Origin: Rhizobium sp. AC27/96 | Lineage (GTDB): Bacteria; Pseudomonadota; Alphaproteobacteria; Rhizobiales; Rhizobiaceae | Reading direction: 5' to 3' | DNA length: 32,207 bases | NCBI RefSeq assembly: GCF_001692325.1 | Contig: NZ_LXKN01000037.1 | Span: 1 to 32,207 of the forward strand | Shown: in pieces, positions 11,479-19,476 of the stretch | Layout: the number at the start of each line of letters is the position of its first letter | How positions within the stretch are numbered: the first letter of the stretch is position 1 | Program-made: the position numbers and the translations under genes | The notes under the pieces: generated by a model | The model's database searches: none | What the model saw: the letters and a program-made list of their open reading frames with translations, nothing else | What the model was told of the DNA's origin: nothing

Positions 11479-12753
11479 TCAACTCTTATCCAGACCGTAG
11501 CAGGAATGCAAAGTCCTGACTGCGAGTTCTGCGTAAGGACCGTCGATCAGGATGGAAATCTTGATTTCTGACGTCGTAATAGCCTTGATGTTGATACCTT
11601 TTTCGGCAAGTGCCCGGAAAGCGGTCGCGGCCACGCCTGCATGCGAACGCATGCCGATACCGATGACCGAAACCTTGACCAGACCTGATTCGTTTTGAAT
11701 CACGTCGTAGCCGATCTTTTCCTTGTTCTCGCCCAGCACGCGCAGTGCCTTATCGACATCGCCCGAAGGAACCGTGAAGGTCATGTCGGTCTTGGAGCCG
11801 TCCTCGGAAATATTCTGGACGATCATGTCGACATTGATGTGGTTTTCAGCCAGCGGTCCGAAGATCGCGGCGGAAACGCCCGGCCGGTCGGCAAGACGAC
11901 GCAGCGAGATCTGGGCCTCATCCTTGGCATAGGCGATGCCGGTGACTACTTCCTGTTCCACGATTTCTTCCTCGTCACAAATCAGCGTTCCGGGCGGGTT
12001 GAGCAGATCGCCCATGCCCGGAGCATCGGGATCTTCGAAAGAGGAGCGCACGAAGGTGCGAACCTTAAAGACCATGGCCAGCTCGACCGAGCGCACCTGC
12101 AGTACCTTGGCGCCGAGAGACGCCATTTCGAGCATTTCCTCGAAGGCGATCTTCTTCAGGCGGCGGGCCTTCGGCTCGATGCGCGGATCGGTCGTATAGA
12201 CGCCATCGACGTCGGTATAGATGTCGCAACGGTCAGCCTTGACCGCAGCGGCAATGGCCACTGCAGATGTATCGGAACCACCGCGGCCGAGCGTGGAGAT
12301 ACGATTGTCGGGGCCAAGCCCCTGGAAGCCGGCGACGACTGCCACCTGGCCCTCGCCCATGCGGCGGATCATCTCGCTGCCGTCGATCTCAAGAATGCGC
12401 GCCGCGCCATGGGCGTTGTCGGTGCGGATCGGGATCTGCCAACCCTGCCAGGAGCGGGCATTGATGCCCATAGCCTGCAGCGCGATCGCCAGCAGGCCTG
12501 AAGTCACCTGCTCACCGGAAGCAACGATCGCGTCGTATTCGCGCGCGTCATAGATCGAATGGTCGGCGCCGGCGACTTTCGGCATGTTCTGGACCCAGCC
12601 GACCAGCTCGTTGGTCTTGCCGGACATGGCGGAAACGACGACCGCGACCTCGTGGCCGGCGTCGACTTCCCGTTTCACATGGCGTGCGACATTCTTGATA
12701 CGGTCCAGATCCGCGACGGAAGTTCCGCCGAATTTCATCACGATGCGTGCCAT
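11479..12753 (-). CDS. lysC: Aspartate kinase
   Basis: Phosphorylates aspartate with ATP, the first committed step toward lysine, threonine, methionine and diaminopimelate. The 424-residue monofunctional form starts MARIVMKFGGTSVAD, with the kinase KFGGTS motif at 7-12 and the GRGGSDTSAVA nucleotide/aspartate-binding segment. Two ACT domains make up roughly the last 160 residues, and these normally bind lysine and/or threonine for feedback inhibition. Length and layout match class II (beta-subunit-containing) aspartokinases; in that class an internal start gives a separate ACT subunit. The ATG has AGAGG just upstream. The 170-base gap above it contains a hairpin TTCCGG/CCGGAA (12819-12838), discussed separately. 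Confidence 0.97.
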   Translation of the reverse strand: MARIVMKFGGTSVADLDRIKNVARHVKREVDAGHEVAVVVSAMSGKTNELVGWVQNMPKVAGADHSIYDAREYDAIVASGEQVTSGLLAIALQAMGINARSWQGWQIPIRTDNAHGAARILEIDGSEMIRRMGEGQVAVVAGFQGLGPDNRISTLGRGGSDTSAVAIAAAVKADRCDIYTDVDGVYTTDPRIEPKARRLKKIAFEEMLEMASLGAKVLQVRSVELAMVFKVRTFVRSSFEDPDAPGMGDLLNPPGTLICDEEEIVEQEVVTGIAYAKDEAQISLRRLADRPGVSAAIFGPLAENHINVDMIVQNISEDGSKTDMTFTVPSGDVDKALRVLGENKEKIGYDVIQNESGLVKVSVIGIGMRSHAGVAATAFRALAEKGINIKAITTSEIKISILIDGPYAELAVRTLHSCYGLDKS

Positions 12754-12894
12754 GTGCCTCTACCAGTACCCAGCGCCGGGCGGCCGAAATGCGACAAGCC
12801 CGGCATGCGAAATCACCCTTCCGGTCCATTAGCCGGAAAAGCCCATATCAATGGGGGCGTCTCTTAGCGAGTTTGGCAGGCGGGTGCAATAGCT

Positions 12895-12910
12895 TGGCGC
12901 GGCCGCGCCA
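12895..12910 (-). terminator. Perfect 16-base palindrome after the exported-protein gene, possible terminator
   Basis: TGGCGCGG followed directly by CCGCGCCA forms a 6-bp stem with a GGCC loop or a longer palindrome. It lies 14 bases past the stop of the gene ending at 12924, on the same strand. There is no T tract after it, so it may only slow transcription or protect the 3' end, or be a protein-binding site. Confidence 0.35.
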
Positions 12911-12923
12911 TGAATAGTTTACT

Positions 12924-13550
12924 CTAAAACTCCACTTTTAGGCTCGACCACATCTTGTCGAGGATCATCCCTTCCTTGGGGATGTTTTCCTTGTTGAGGA
13001 AGGTAGCGACGAGCACGCCGCCATCCGGCCGGCCGGTCGCCACGATCTCATAGTCCATGACATCATTGTCGGTGGTGGTTTCCGCCTTAACGCCCTTCAT
13101 CAATACACCACCGGGAAGCATCCGCTGCGCCGCCTCCTTCTTCAGCTTGGCGCCGCCGCTGATGCTTTCCTGAATCATCTGCTGCAAGACGAAATCGGTA
13201 ATGCTGGAAGGATTGAGACCTTTGTATTCCTGGATGACGATCCCCGTGCCGACCGGTGTCATCAACGCATACTGCTCCACCCCGCCGCCAAGATCCGTTT
13301 TCGCGACCGTGAACTTGCCGTCGTGATCGAAGGAAAACTTGCCCCCGCTGAACGTCACGGTTTCGCTGCGCTGCAGCTCCACCGAAACCTTGCGGCCGTC
13401 CTTCATGGTGACATCGAGACTATCGCCCGGATTGATGCCCACTTCGACGCCGTCGACCGTCAGACGAAACCCCTTTCCGTCTCCGGCATTCGCGTGACCG
13501 ATAGTGAGACAGCCTATGGCAACCACGGTCGCGAGGCGCAATGGTCTCAT
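12924..13550 (-). CDS. Exported protein of unknown function
   Basis: A 208-residue protein I do not recognise. It begins MRPLRLATVVAIGCLTIG and has a clear Sec-type signal peptide that would be cut after about residue 23 (HANA, then GDG). The mature part is soluble, without Cys pairs or further membrane segments. It has a VEVGINPGDSLDVTMKDG stretch, a likely beta-rich N-terminal half and a more helical C-terminal half. The start at 13550 has AAGGAGGAG six bases upstream, while the frame extending to 13703 has no signal peptide at its head, so the shorter form is preferred. It lies between lysC and ubiG, and a GC palindrome follows its stop. A periplasmic location is inferred; no reaction can be proposed. 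Confidence 0.7.
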   Translation of the reverse strand: MRPLRLATVVAIGCLTIGHANAGDGKGFRLTVDGVEVGINPGDSLDVTMKDGRKVSVELQRSETVTFSGGKFSFDHDGKFTVAKTDLGGGVEQYALMTPVGTGIVIQEYKGLNPSSITDFVLQQMIQESISGGAKLKKEAAQRMLPGGVLMKGVKAETTTDNDVMDYEIVATGRPDGGVLVATFLNKENIPKEGMILDKMWSSLKVEF

Positions 13551-13811
13551 GAAGAACTCCTCCTTGGGCCGGCGGATCAAACCAACCCCCGGTTTTGAAA
13601 GTCCATTTGAAAGCCAGGGCGATTGATCCGCCATGAAACGGTTCTTTGTCAACCTTCCTCCAATATCCGCCGATGCCGTCCGGATGACACGGAGACGCAG
13701 CAACGGGCGCAGCCCTTGACATCAGCCTCCGATCGTCCGACTTCACATCTGATGGAATTATGCCTCGCGACGATGCGCGCGGATTGCACGGTGCAGACCA
13801 AGGAGTGAACC

Positions 13812-14558
13812 ATGACCGAAACGGCGAAAAGCACGATCGACCAGAGCGAAGTCGACCGTTTCTCCGCCATGGCGGCGGAATGGTGGAGCCCGACCGGCAA
13901 ATTCAAGCCGCTGCACAAGTTCAACCCGGTGCGCCTTGCCTATATCCGTGACCATGCCAGCGAAAACTTCGGCCGCGACCCGAAAAGTAGCCGGCCCCTG
14001 GAGGGCCTGCGCGTCCTCGATATCGGCTGTGGCGGCGGCTTGCTGTCAGAGCCGATGGCGCGCATGGGCGCCTCTGTCATTGGCGCCGATCCGTCCGAAA
14101 AGAATATCGGCATCGCCTCGACGCATGCCAAGGCCTCAGGCGTTCCCGTCGATTATCGTGCGGTGACCGCCGAGCAACTGGCCGAAGCCGGCGAGACCTT
14201 CGATATCGTGCTGAACATGGAAGTGGTCGAGCATGTCGCCGATGTCGAGTTCTTCATGACCACATGCGCGAAGATGGTGCGGCCCGGTGGCCTCATGTTT
14301 GTCGCCACGATCAACCGCACGATGAAGGCGGCGGCGCTGGCCATCTTTGCCGCTGAAAATGTCTTGCGCTGGCTGCCGCGCGGCACGCATCAATATGAAA
14401 AGCTTGTTCGTCCGGAAGAGATCGAGAAGCCGCTTGCCGCCGACGGGATGGAGATCATCGCCCGCACCGGCGTGTTCTATTCGCCGCTGCAGGACCGCTG
14501 GAACCTGTCGAAGGACATGGACGTGAACTACATGCTGCTGGCGAAAAGGGCTGTTTGA
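13812..14558 (+). CDS. ubiG: Ubiquinone biosynthesis O-methyltransferase UbiG
   Basis: Catalyses both O-methylations of ubiquinone synthesis: 2-polyprenyl-6-hydroxyphenol, and 3-demethylubiquinol to ubiquinol. The 248-residue protein shows the UbiG N-terminal signature (EVDRFSAMAAEWWSPTGKFK), motif I DIGCGGG (70-76), the acidic loop GADPSEKNI and the NMEVVEHVADVEFF post-II motif. The ATG has AAGGAG seven bases upstream. The 261-base gap to the divergent exported-protein gene contains CTTGACA at 13715-13721, a good rhizobial -35, but the -10 that should follow is unclear. The gene ends 23 bases from the convergent DUF3291 gene. Confidence 0.96.
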   Translation: MTETAKSTIDQSEVDRFSAMAAEWWSPTGKFKPLHKFNPVRLAYIRDHASENFGRDPKSSRPLEGLRVLDIGCGGGLLSEPMARMGASVIGADPSEKNIGIASTHAKASGVPVDYRAVTAEQLAEAGETFDIVLNMEVVEHVADVEFFMTTCAKMVRPGGLMFVATINRTMKAAALAIFAAENVLRWLPRGTHQYEKLVRPEEIEKPLAADGMEIIARTGVFYSPLQDRWNLSKDMDVNYMLLAKRAV

Positions 14559-14581
14559 AGCCGCAAGCGGTCGATTCTGGC

Positions 14582-15169
14582 CTAGATTTTCAGCGTCCTC
14601 ACATGCGCCAATAGATCGCCTTGGCCTCCGGCGTTGAGCGCTGCGATTTCCTTCACGCGATTTCGATCGATCTCCAGGGGCGCGCCGTCCGGCCCATAGG
14701 GACTCTTGAACGAGAAGGCTTCGGCGCTTGGGCCCTTGTCGTGAAGATATTCCAGCCGCTCGACGCCGTCTTTCCACTCTGGAACGACACCGGCATCCAC
14801 CCACCAGAGAACCAGCGGTGGCCAGCTTTGCCTGACATTCCAGTGCCGGGCATGTTTCAACGCATCGGCATGCACGCCGCTATAGCTGAACGCCATCAGC
14901 GACTCGATATCGGCCCAGAGCGATAGCGACGAGGGTGCAGTCGCAAAGCCGCTGCCTTCGATGAAGCGCGGAAAGACCTGTTGGCCCCAGCAGGAAGTAC
15001 CCGGCTCGCCCGTGTAGCCGGAGCGGCCGATAAAGCCATGGGCACGAGCCGCAGCCTCGAAATTCGCCGCTTCCCGCAGGCGAAATCCTTCGACGGCAGC
15101 GCTCTCATAGGCTGCGACATGCAGCCCGAAATTATACATGGCCAGATTTTTGCCGACGCCTGCCGACAT
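14582..15169 (-). CDS. DUF3291 domain-containing protein
   Basis: A 195-residue protein of the DUF3291 family, which folds like the small dimeric alpha-beta barrel monooxygenases but has no established reaction. The family pattern is visible in the middle: SLSLWADIESLMAFSYSG, then H-rich ALKHARHW, then PLVLWWVDAG and ERLEYLHDKGPSAEAFSF. The N-terminal part (about 1-75) also contains GTSCWGQ. The ATG at 15169 shares one base with the DUF1178 stop (TGATG), so it is the last gene of the comF-grxC-nitrilase-DUF1178 operon and probably translated by coupling. An in-frame ATG at residue 11 is a possible alternative start. Confidence 0.75.
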   Translation of the reverse strand: MSAGVGKNLAMYNFGLHVAAYESAAVEGFRLREAANFEAAARAHGFIGRSGYTGEPGTSCWGQQVFPRFIEGSGFATAPSSLSLWADIESLMAFSYSGVHADALKHARHWNVRQSWPPLVLWWVDAGVVPEWKDGVERLEYLHDKGPSAEAFSFKSPYGPDGAPLEIDRNRVKEIAALNAGGQGDLLAHVRTLKI

Positions 15170-15597
15170 CAGTTGATATCGTCTGGCAAAACGGGAATGG
15201 CGGCGATTTCGATGCCTTCGTCGACAAGCGCCTGAGCCTCGTCCGGCGTGGCCTTGCCAATGATCCCGCGCGCGTCCGCCTCGCCATAATGGATCTTGCG
15301 AGCCTCTTCGGGAAACTTCGCGCCGACATCCTCGGCATTGGCCTTGATCGCCTCGACCGCCTCCTTGAGCTTGACCATTACCTCCTTGCGGGCAGCGTCC
15401 ATGGCCAGCGTCTGCATCTCGTTCTTCTTGCGCGCGGTGGATACCGATGGCGCCATCAGCAGCTTCGAAATCACCGAGGAATTGCAGACGGGACAGGTCA
15501 GAAAGCCGCTTTCGATCTGACGGTCGAAATCGGCGCTTTCCGAAAACCAGCCCTCGAACTCGTGGGCATTGTCACAGCTAAGGGAGTAACGGATCAA
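15169..15597 (-). CDS. DUF1178 family protein
   Basis: A 142-residue protein of the DUF1178 family, common in alpha- and betaproteobacteria and without a known role. The N-terminus MIRYSLSCDNAHEFEGWF and the CPVC knuckle at residues 35-38 are characteristic. With Cys8 and His12 they could form a zinc ribbon. A charged helical stretch (about 55-105) and an acidic C-terminal end follow. The start is TTG at 15597, overlapping the nitrilase stop (TTGA); this start reproduces the conserved family N-terminus, which supports it despite the rare codon. The gene sits in a tight operon with a nitrilase-superfamily amidase and glutaredoxin. Confidence 0.85.
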   Translation of the reverse strand: MIRYSLSCDNAHEFEGWFSESADFDRQIESGFLTCPVCNSSVISKLLMAPSVSTARKKNEMQTLAMDAARKEVMVKLKEAVEAIKANAEDVGAKFPEEARKIHYGEADARGIIGKATPDEAQALVDEGIEIAAIPVLPDDIN

Positions 15598-16451
15598 GCA
15601 GCGACGCCTCCAGCCGCCGGCGTCGCGATCTTTTCCAGCGAAAACTCGCGCGCATTCTTCAGGTTTGGAATCTTGTCATGGGCAGATTTCACCGCCGCGA
15701 CATCGATCTCGGCGACAATAACCGCTTCGCCCGTGCCGCCGGCCGACGCCAGCACCTTTCCCCAGGGATCGATGATCATCGAGTGACCGAAGGTCTCGCG
15801 GCCGTCTTCATGCTTGCCTGCCTGCGCCGCGGCGATGACGAACATGCCGTTCTCGATGGCGCGGGCGCGCAGCAGGATTTCCCAATGCGCCTCACCGGTC
15901 TGCCGGGTAAAGGCGGCAGGCACGGTCATCACCTGGGCGCCGGCAACGGCCTGGGCGCGGAAGAGCTGCGGAAAGCGCACATCATAGCAGATGGAAAAGC
16001 CAAGTTCGGCAAAGGGCAGAGAGGCGATACGCGCCTCAGATCCCGGCCTGTAGACGGCACTCTCGCGCCAGCTCTCGCCATTGTCGAGATCGACGTCGAA
16101 CATGTGGATCTTGTCGTAACGGTTGATGAGCTTGCCGTCAGGACCAAAGAGGAAGCCGCGATTGGCAATCTTGCCGTCGTCGAGCGCGATCGCCGTCGAA
16201 CCGATATGGAGGTGGATACCGAGTTCCTTGGCCAGCTCGGATGCCGTCTTGACGATGATATCATTTGGCTCGTCGCGCAACACGGCGCGCAAACCCGGAC
16301 GATCCTTCTGCACGGCGCCGGTCATCTCCGGCGTCTGCACATAGACAGCGCCCTGCGAGGCGGCATCACGGACCAGACGCGCCATGTCGGCCGCGTTCTT
16401 CACCGGATCGACACCGGAGCACATCTGAATGGCGGCGGCTTTGAAACTCAT
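15594..16451 (-). CDS. Carbon-nitrogen hydrolase, nitrilase superfamily (Nit1/Nit2-like amidase)
   Basis: A 285-residue hydrolase of the nitrilase superfamily. The Glu-Lys-Cys triad is visible: E42 in TPEMTG, K114 in RYDKIHMFDVD, and C155 in SICYDVRFPQLFR. The KIHMFDVD and CYDVRFPQLFR motifs are those of the Nit1/Nit2 branch, whose members hydrolyse deaminated glutathione or omega-amides such as alpha-ketoglutaramate. Repair of deaminated glutathione is attractive because glutaredoxin is the preceding gene, but that substrate is inferred. The ATG has AAGGGAAA upstream and the gene starts 24 bases after the grxC stop. Confidence 0.88.
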   Translation of the reverse strand: MSFKAAAIQMCSGVDPVKNAADMARLVRDAASQGAVYVQTPEMTGAVQKDRPGLRAVLRDEPNDIIVKTASELAKELGIHLHIGSTAIALDDGKIANRGFLFGPDGKLINRYDKIHMFDVDLDNGESWRESAVYRPGSEARIASLPFAELGFSICYDVRFPQLFRAQAVAGAQVMTVPAAFTRQTGEAHWEILLRARAIENGMFVIAAAQAGKHEDGRETFGHSMIIDPWGKVLASAGGTGEAVIVAEIDVAAVKSAHDKIPNLKNAREFSLEKIATPAAGGVAA

Positions 16452-16475
16452 CGTCGTTTCCCTTGCGAAAGCGGT

Positions 16476-16733
16476 TCAGGCGGCCAGCATCGGATCGAGC
16501 TTGCCGGTCCGGTCAAGCGCATGGAGATCATCGCAACCGCCGACATGCTCACCATTGATGAATATCTGCGGGAAGGTCGAGCGGCCGTTCGACTTCGAGA
16601 TCATTTCCTGGCGCATGTCGGGCGAATAGGTGGCGTTGTGCTCGATATAGTCGACGCCCTTGGAATCGAGCAGCGACTTCGCCCGAGAGCAGAAGCCGCA
16701 GAACTCACGCGTATAAATAACCACGGATGCCAT
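16476..16733 (-). CDS. grxC: Glutaredoxin 3
   Basis: A small glutathione-dependent thiol-disulfide oxidoreductase of 85 residues that reduces protein disulfides and glutathione mixed disulfides in the cytoplasm. The dithiol active site is C12-G-F-C15 within YTREFCGFCSRAK instead of the usual CPYC. The family's TFPQIFINGEHVGGCDD segment carries the cis-Pro and the glutathione-binding GG. The ATG has GGAG seven bases upstream. It lies between comF (29-base gap) and the nitrilase, in one operon. Confidence 0.94.
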   Translation of the reverse strand: MASVVIYTREFCGFCSRAKSLLDSKGVDYIEHNATYSPDMRQEMISKSNGRSTFPQIFINGEHVGGCDDLHALDRTGKLDPMLAA

Positions 16734-16762
16734 GATTCACTCCGGAAAACTTAGATTTACTG

Positions 16763-17539
16763 TCATATAAGATGGCTGACGACCCTTGCAAAGGTCAAAA
16801 CAGTCACATCCGCCGCACCCGCCTTCTTCAGGGCACGGGTCGCCGCCGCCACTGTTGCGCCCGTGGTATAGACGTCGTCGACCAGCACGATACGCCGGCC
16901 GAACACATCGGCAGCACGATGCTCGGAAAGAGCGAATGCCCCACGCACATTGTCCTGCCGCGCCTTGGCGCCGAGACCGACCTGCCGGGTCGTGCGCTTG
17001 ACGCGCAGCAGCGTCGCGGCGAGCAGCGGTTTTCCGGAAAGGCGAGCGATATGGCGGGCAAGCTCGGCTGCCTGATTATACTTGCGCGCAAACAGCCGCG
17101 CCCGATGCAGCGGCACCGGAATGATGGCGTCGCAGGCGGCAACAGTGCCATCGCTGGCGCGCAGCATCCAGCCAGCCATCATCGGCGCGAGATCGGAACG
17201 ATCGCGATATTTCAGGCTGAGAACGAGATCGCGCACGATACCGTCATGGACGGCAGCGGAGCGCAGCCGGTCGAAAACCGGGGGATCGGCGATCGCCTCG
17301 GCACTGAGGATCCCCGCGCCAAGATCATGCGAAAACGGGCTGCCCAGAACCTCGCAATAGGGCCGCTCGATGAAGCGGATGCGGGACCAGCAGGCCGGGC
17401 AAAGACCGCGATGCGCCCCGACGGAAACCCCGCAGCCGGGACAGGCCGGCGGGTAGACCAGATCGGCCAAAGCCAGCCAGGGCCTTGTGAGCCCGGACCG
17501 CAGCATCGACCATGTGATTTCGCGCGCCATCATCCCCAT
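16763..17539 (-). CDS. comF: ComF family phosphoribosyltransferase-like protein
   Basis: A 258-residue ComF-type protein, first gene of the leftward operon. It has the four-cysteine zinc knuckle (C33, C36, C47, C50 in CPGCG and CPAC) and a type I phosphoribosyltransferase fold with the PRPP loop VDDVYTTGAT (220-229). ComF is needed for DNA uptake in competent bacteria, but homologues are widespread in species not known to be competent, so uptake here is only possible. The start is ambiguous: Met codons at residues 1, 3 and 4 are all in frame, with GGGG just above the third. A 93-base gap separates it from the divergent methyltransferase. Confidence 0.9.
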   Translation of the reverse strand: MGMMAREITWSMLRSGLTRPWLALADLVYPPACPGCGVSVGAHRGLCPACWSRIRFIERPYCEVLGSPFSHDLGAGILSAEAIADPPVFDRLRSAAVHDGIVRDLVLSLKYRDRSDLAPMMAGWMLRASDGTVAACDAIIPVPLHRARLFARKYNQAAELARHIARLSGKPLLAATLLRVKRTTRQVGLGAKARQDNVRGAFALSEHRAADVFGRRIVLVDDVYTTGATVAAATRALKKAGAADVTVLTFARVVSHLI

Positions 17540-17632
17540 ATGATTGACACTAGCTTTTTCCCGCAGGCTTTGCGAAGGAAAACACCCGTGCCCGCCACGG
17601 CTCGCCTAACGATGAGATTGCAGGAAACCGCC

Positions 17633-18517
17633 ATGGAAACCGTGTTCGACCAATCGTTGCTCCTTGCCCGCAAACGCCGGGCGCTGAGACAGGGAGATAC
17701 GAAGGCGACGTTTCTTCTCGACATCGCGGCGCAGGAATTGGCCGAGCGGCTTGGCGTGACCGAGCGGCGTTTCGACGAGGCCCTGGAGCTTCATGGCGCA
17801 ACCGGTATCGCGGCGCGGCTGGCATTGGCGACCGGCAAGATCGGCCATCTCAGCAGGATCGAAAACGAGACCGGTTTTGCAGAGCCGGGCGAGACGATCA
17901 TCGAGGCACCGCTGGAGGAGTTGCCGCTGGCGGCGGAGTCAGTCAATCTCGTCCTCTCACCGCTCAGCCTGCATCTGACCAACGATACTCCAGGCGTCTT
18001 CATCCAGATCCGCCGGGCATTGAAGGCCGATGGCCTCTTCCTGGCAGCCATCCCCGGCCTGGGAACCCTGCAGGAATTGCGCGACGTGCTGCTGGCAACC
18101 GAGATCGAACTGACGGGCGGAGCCAGCCCACGCGTGATCCCCTTCGCCGATGTCCGCGATGTCGGCGGTCTGCTGCAACGGGCCGGCTTCACGCTGCCTG
18201 TCATAGATGCGGAGACCTATACGGTACGATACGACAATCTGTTTGCCTTGATGCGCGACCTGCGCGCCATGGGCATGACCAACCCGCTTGCCGATCGCAG
18301 CCGCAAGCCGCTGTCACGCGCCTTCTTCCTGCGCGCGGCCGAACTCTACGCCGAGCGCTATTCCGATGCGGATGGCAGGATCAGGGCGACATTCTCGATC
18401 ATTTACGTATCCGGCTGGACGCCGCATGAGAGCCAGCAAAAGCCGCTGCGGCCAGGCTCGGCAAAGGCACGGCTCGCCGATGCGCTCAAGGTCGAGGAGC
18501 ACAAGCTCAAGCAATAA
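17633..18517 (+). CDS. Class I SAM-dependent methyltransferase-like protein, NDUFAF5 type
   Basis: A 294-residue protein resembling the alphaproteobacterial relatives of mitochondrial NDUFAF5 (a complex I assembly arginine hydroxylase) and BioC-like methyltransferases. It starts METVFDQSLLLARKRRA, with a helical N-terminal part, then the Rossmann domain. Motif I reads ELHGATG (52-58) where most relatives have D/E-L-G-x-G-x-G, so the first glycine is replaced by His. The NLVLSPLSLHLTNDTPG segment and the IPGLGTLQELRD loop fit the family. The frame is open far upstream to 16772, but that part is antisense to comF; I use the ATG at 17633 with AGGAAA seven bases upstream. Another ATG is at 17612. 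Product chemistry is uncertain. Confidence 0.78.
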   Translation: METVFDQSLLLARKRRALRQGDTKATFLLDIAAQELAERLGVTERRFDEALELHGATGIAARLALATGKIGHLSRIENETGFAEPGETIIEAPLEELPLAAESVNLVLSPLSLHLTNDTPGVFIQIRRALKADGLFLAAIPGLGTLQELRDVLLATEIELTGGASPRVIPFADVRDVGGLLQRAGFTLPVIDAETYTVRYDNLFALMRDLRAMGMTNPLADRSRKPLSRAFFLRAAELYAERYSDADGRIRATFSIIYVSGWTPHESQQKPLRPGSAKARLADALKVEEHKLKQ

Positions 18518-18551
18518 TCATTCGACCGGGGCGAAGCGGTCTGTGATCGCG

Positions 18552-18734
18552 TCAGTTCTGGTTGACGGCGGAATTCTGGACCGTATTGGAAACGAGGCTG
18601 AATGTGTTGGCGAGGCTGCCGCCAAAGGCGCCGACACCGCTGATAATCGCCGCCGACATGAGAGCGGCAATCAGCCCGTATTCGATGACCGTTGCACCGG
18701 TCTTGTCATTGAAAAAACGCCGTACGGAACGCAT
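18552..18734 (-). CDS. Flp family type IVb pilin
   Basis: A 60-residue pilin precursor. The leader MRSVRRFFNDKTG is basic and ends in the prepilin peptidase site G|ATVIEYG, with the Glu five residues into the mature chain that is diagnostic of type IV and Flp pilins. One hydrophobic helix follows (IEYGLIAALMSAAIISGVGA), then a short polar tail. I use the ATG at 18734, because the frame extending to 18773 adds residues that do not belong in a Flp leader. No tad/cpa assembly genes are in the window, so any assembly machinery would be encoded elsewhere. It lies 87 bases after the small membrane protein gene. Confidence 0.85.
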   Translation of the reverse strand: MRSVRRFFNDKTGATVIEYGLIAALMSAAIISGVGAFGGSLANTFSLVSNTVQNSAVNQN

Positions 18735-18821
18735 ACGCTCAAAGCTCCCAGCCCCAGCATTGGACATCAACATCTCGTGAATCCGATGCTGTCATGGCAT
18801 CTGGCAGGCTATGCGCAAGCT

Positions 18822-19139
18822 TTATTGGCAGCCGCTATCCGCGCCATACCCCTGGACGATGCAGACCGCACCCGGCTCATGCTGCAGCACGCTGCGGCGG
18901 ATCGTATACCGCTTGCCGTTTTCAGTCTGTGGGATCGAACCGGTGGTAATATTGTCAAGATCGGGTGCACTTGCAAGCACGCGCGACTTGGATTTGTCGG
19001 AGAGCATTGGCGTCAGGATAAGCGAAAGCGCCACCGCCGCCGTACCGAACAGCAAAGCGATATTCAACGCGCCCGTCTTGCGCGACGTGGAATAGGACTG
19101 CTCTTTTTCCTGAACAGCTTTCCAGAAATCGTCGTCCAT
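18822..19139 (-). CDS. Small membrane protein of unknown function
   Basis: A 105-residue protein I do not recognise. The N-terminus MDDDFWKAVQEKEQSYSTSR is charged and cytoplasmic, then comes one membrane helix at about residues 24-46 (ALNIALLFGTAAVALSLIL), then about 55 residues outside. That outer part includes TTGSIPQTENGKRYTIRRS and two cysteines near the end (VCIV and SGCQ). The ATG at 19139 has AAGG about 10 bases upstream. It precedes the Flp pilin on the same strand, which makes a link with pilus biology possible but unproven. Confidence 0.65.
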   Translation of the reverse strand: MDDDFWKAVQEKEQSYSTSRKTGALNIALLFGTAAVALSLILTPMLSDKSKSRVLASAPDLDNITTGSIPQTENGKRYTIRRSVLQHEPGAVCIVQGYGADSGCQ

Positions 19140-19476
19140 TGTGTCAAGCCTTCTTTAACGCACCCAACAACCTGCTTGATTGAGAGCATTGAATGCCAGA
19201 AGGTCATAAACGATCCCTTAATATCCACATGCAAATTAATGAGACGTAAAATTCTGGGACACCGGCCGATTCGGGTTACAGGCCTGATATTAAATGGCTA
19301 ATTTTCGTTAACCCTGTTTGCGATGCGCCGTCCCCGGGCGCACTAAACGCATGGATCGCGGCCACTGACGAAATCCCGCACATCGTCGAACTTCAAACAT
19401 CTCCGGCAGCAACACGTAAAAGAACAAGTAAATCTCGCAAACACCAATAAATTGAGATTGACCTACACATACCTTG
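19140..19476. other. Divergent intergenic region, relatively A/T-rich, no gene seen
   Basis: This gap separates the leftward small membrane protein gene from the rightward one at 19528. It is richer in A and T than the coding parts, with stretches such as TTAATATCC and AATTAATG, as expected for promoters. Neither strand has a frame with a ribosome binding site. TTAAC at about 19309-19313 resembles a CtrA half-site, but the second half is not at the right spacing, so I do not call one. Confidence 0.4.

Noticed and set aside
12754..12860. Lysine riboswitch ahead of lysC
   Set aside because: The region is too short and shows none of the conserved five-way junction sequence; only small hairpins are present.
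16772..17632. N-terminal extension of the methyltransferase frame
   Set aside because: This part is antisense to comF; the ATG at 17633 has a good ribosome binding site and the family begins there.
19290..19314. CtrA site (TTAA-N7-TTAAC) before the small membrane proteins
   Set aside because: One half-site is present, but the other is at the wrong spacing on inspection.
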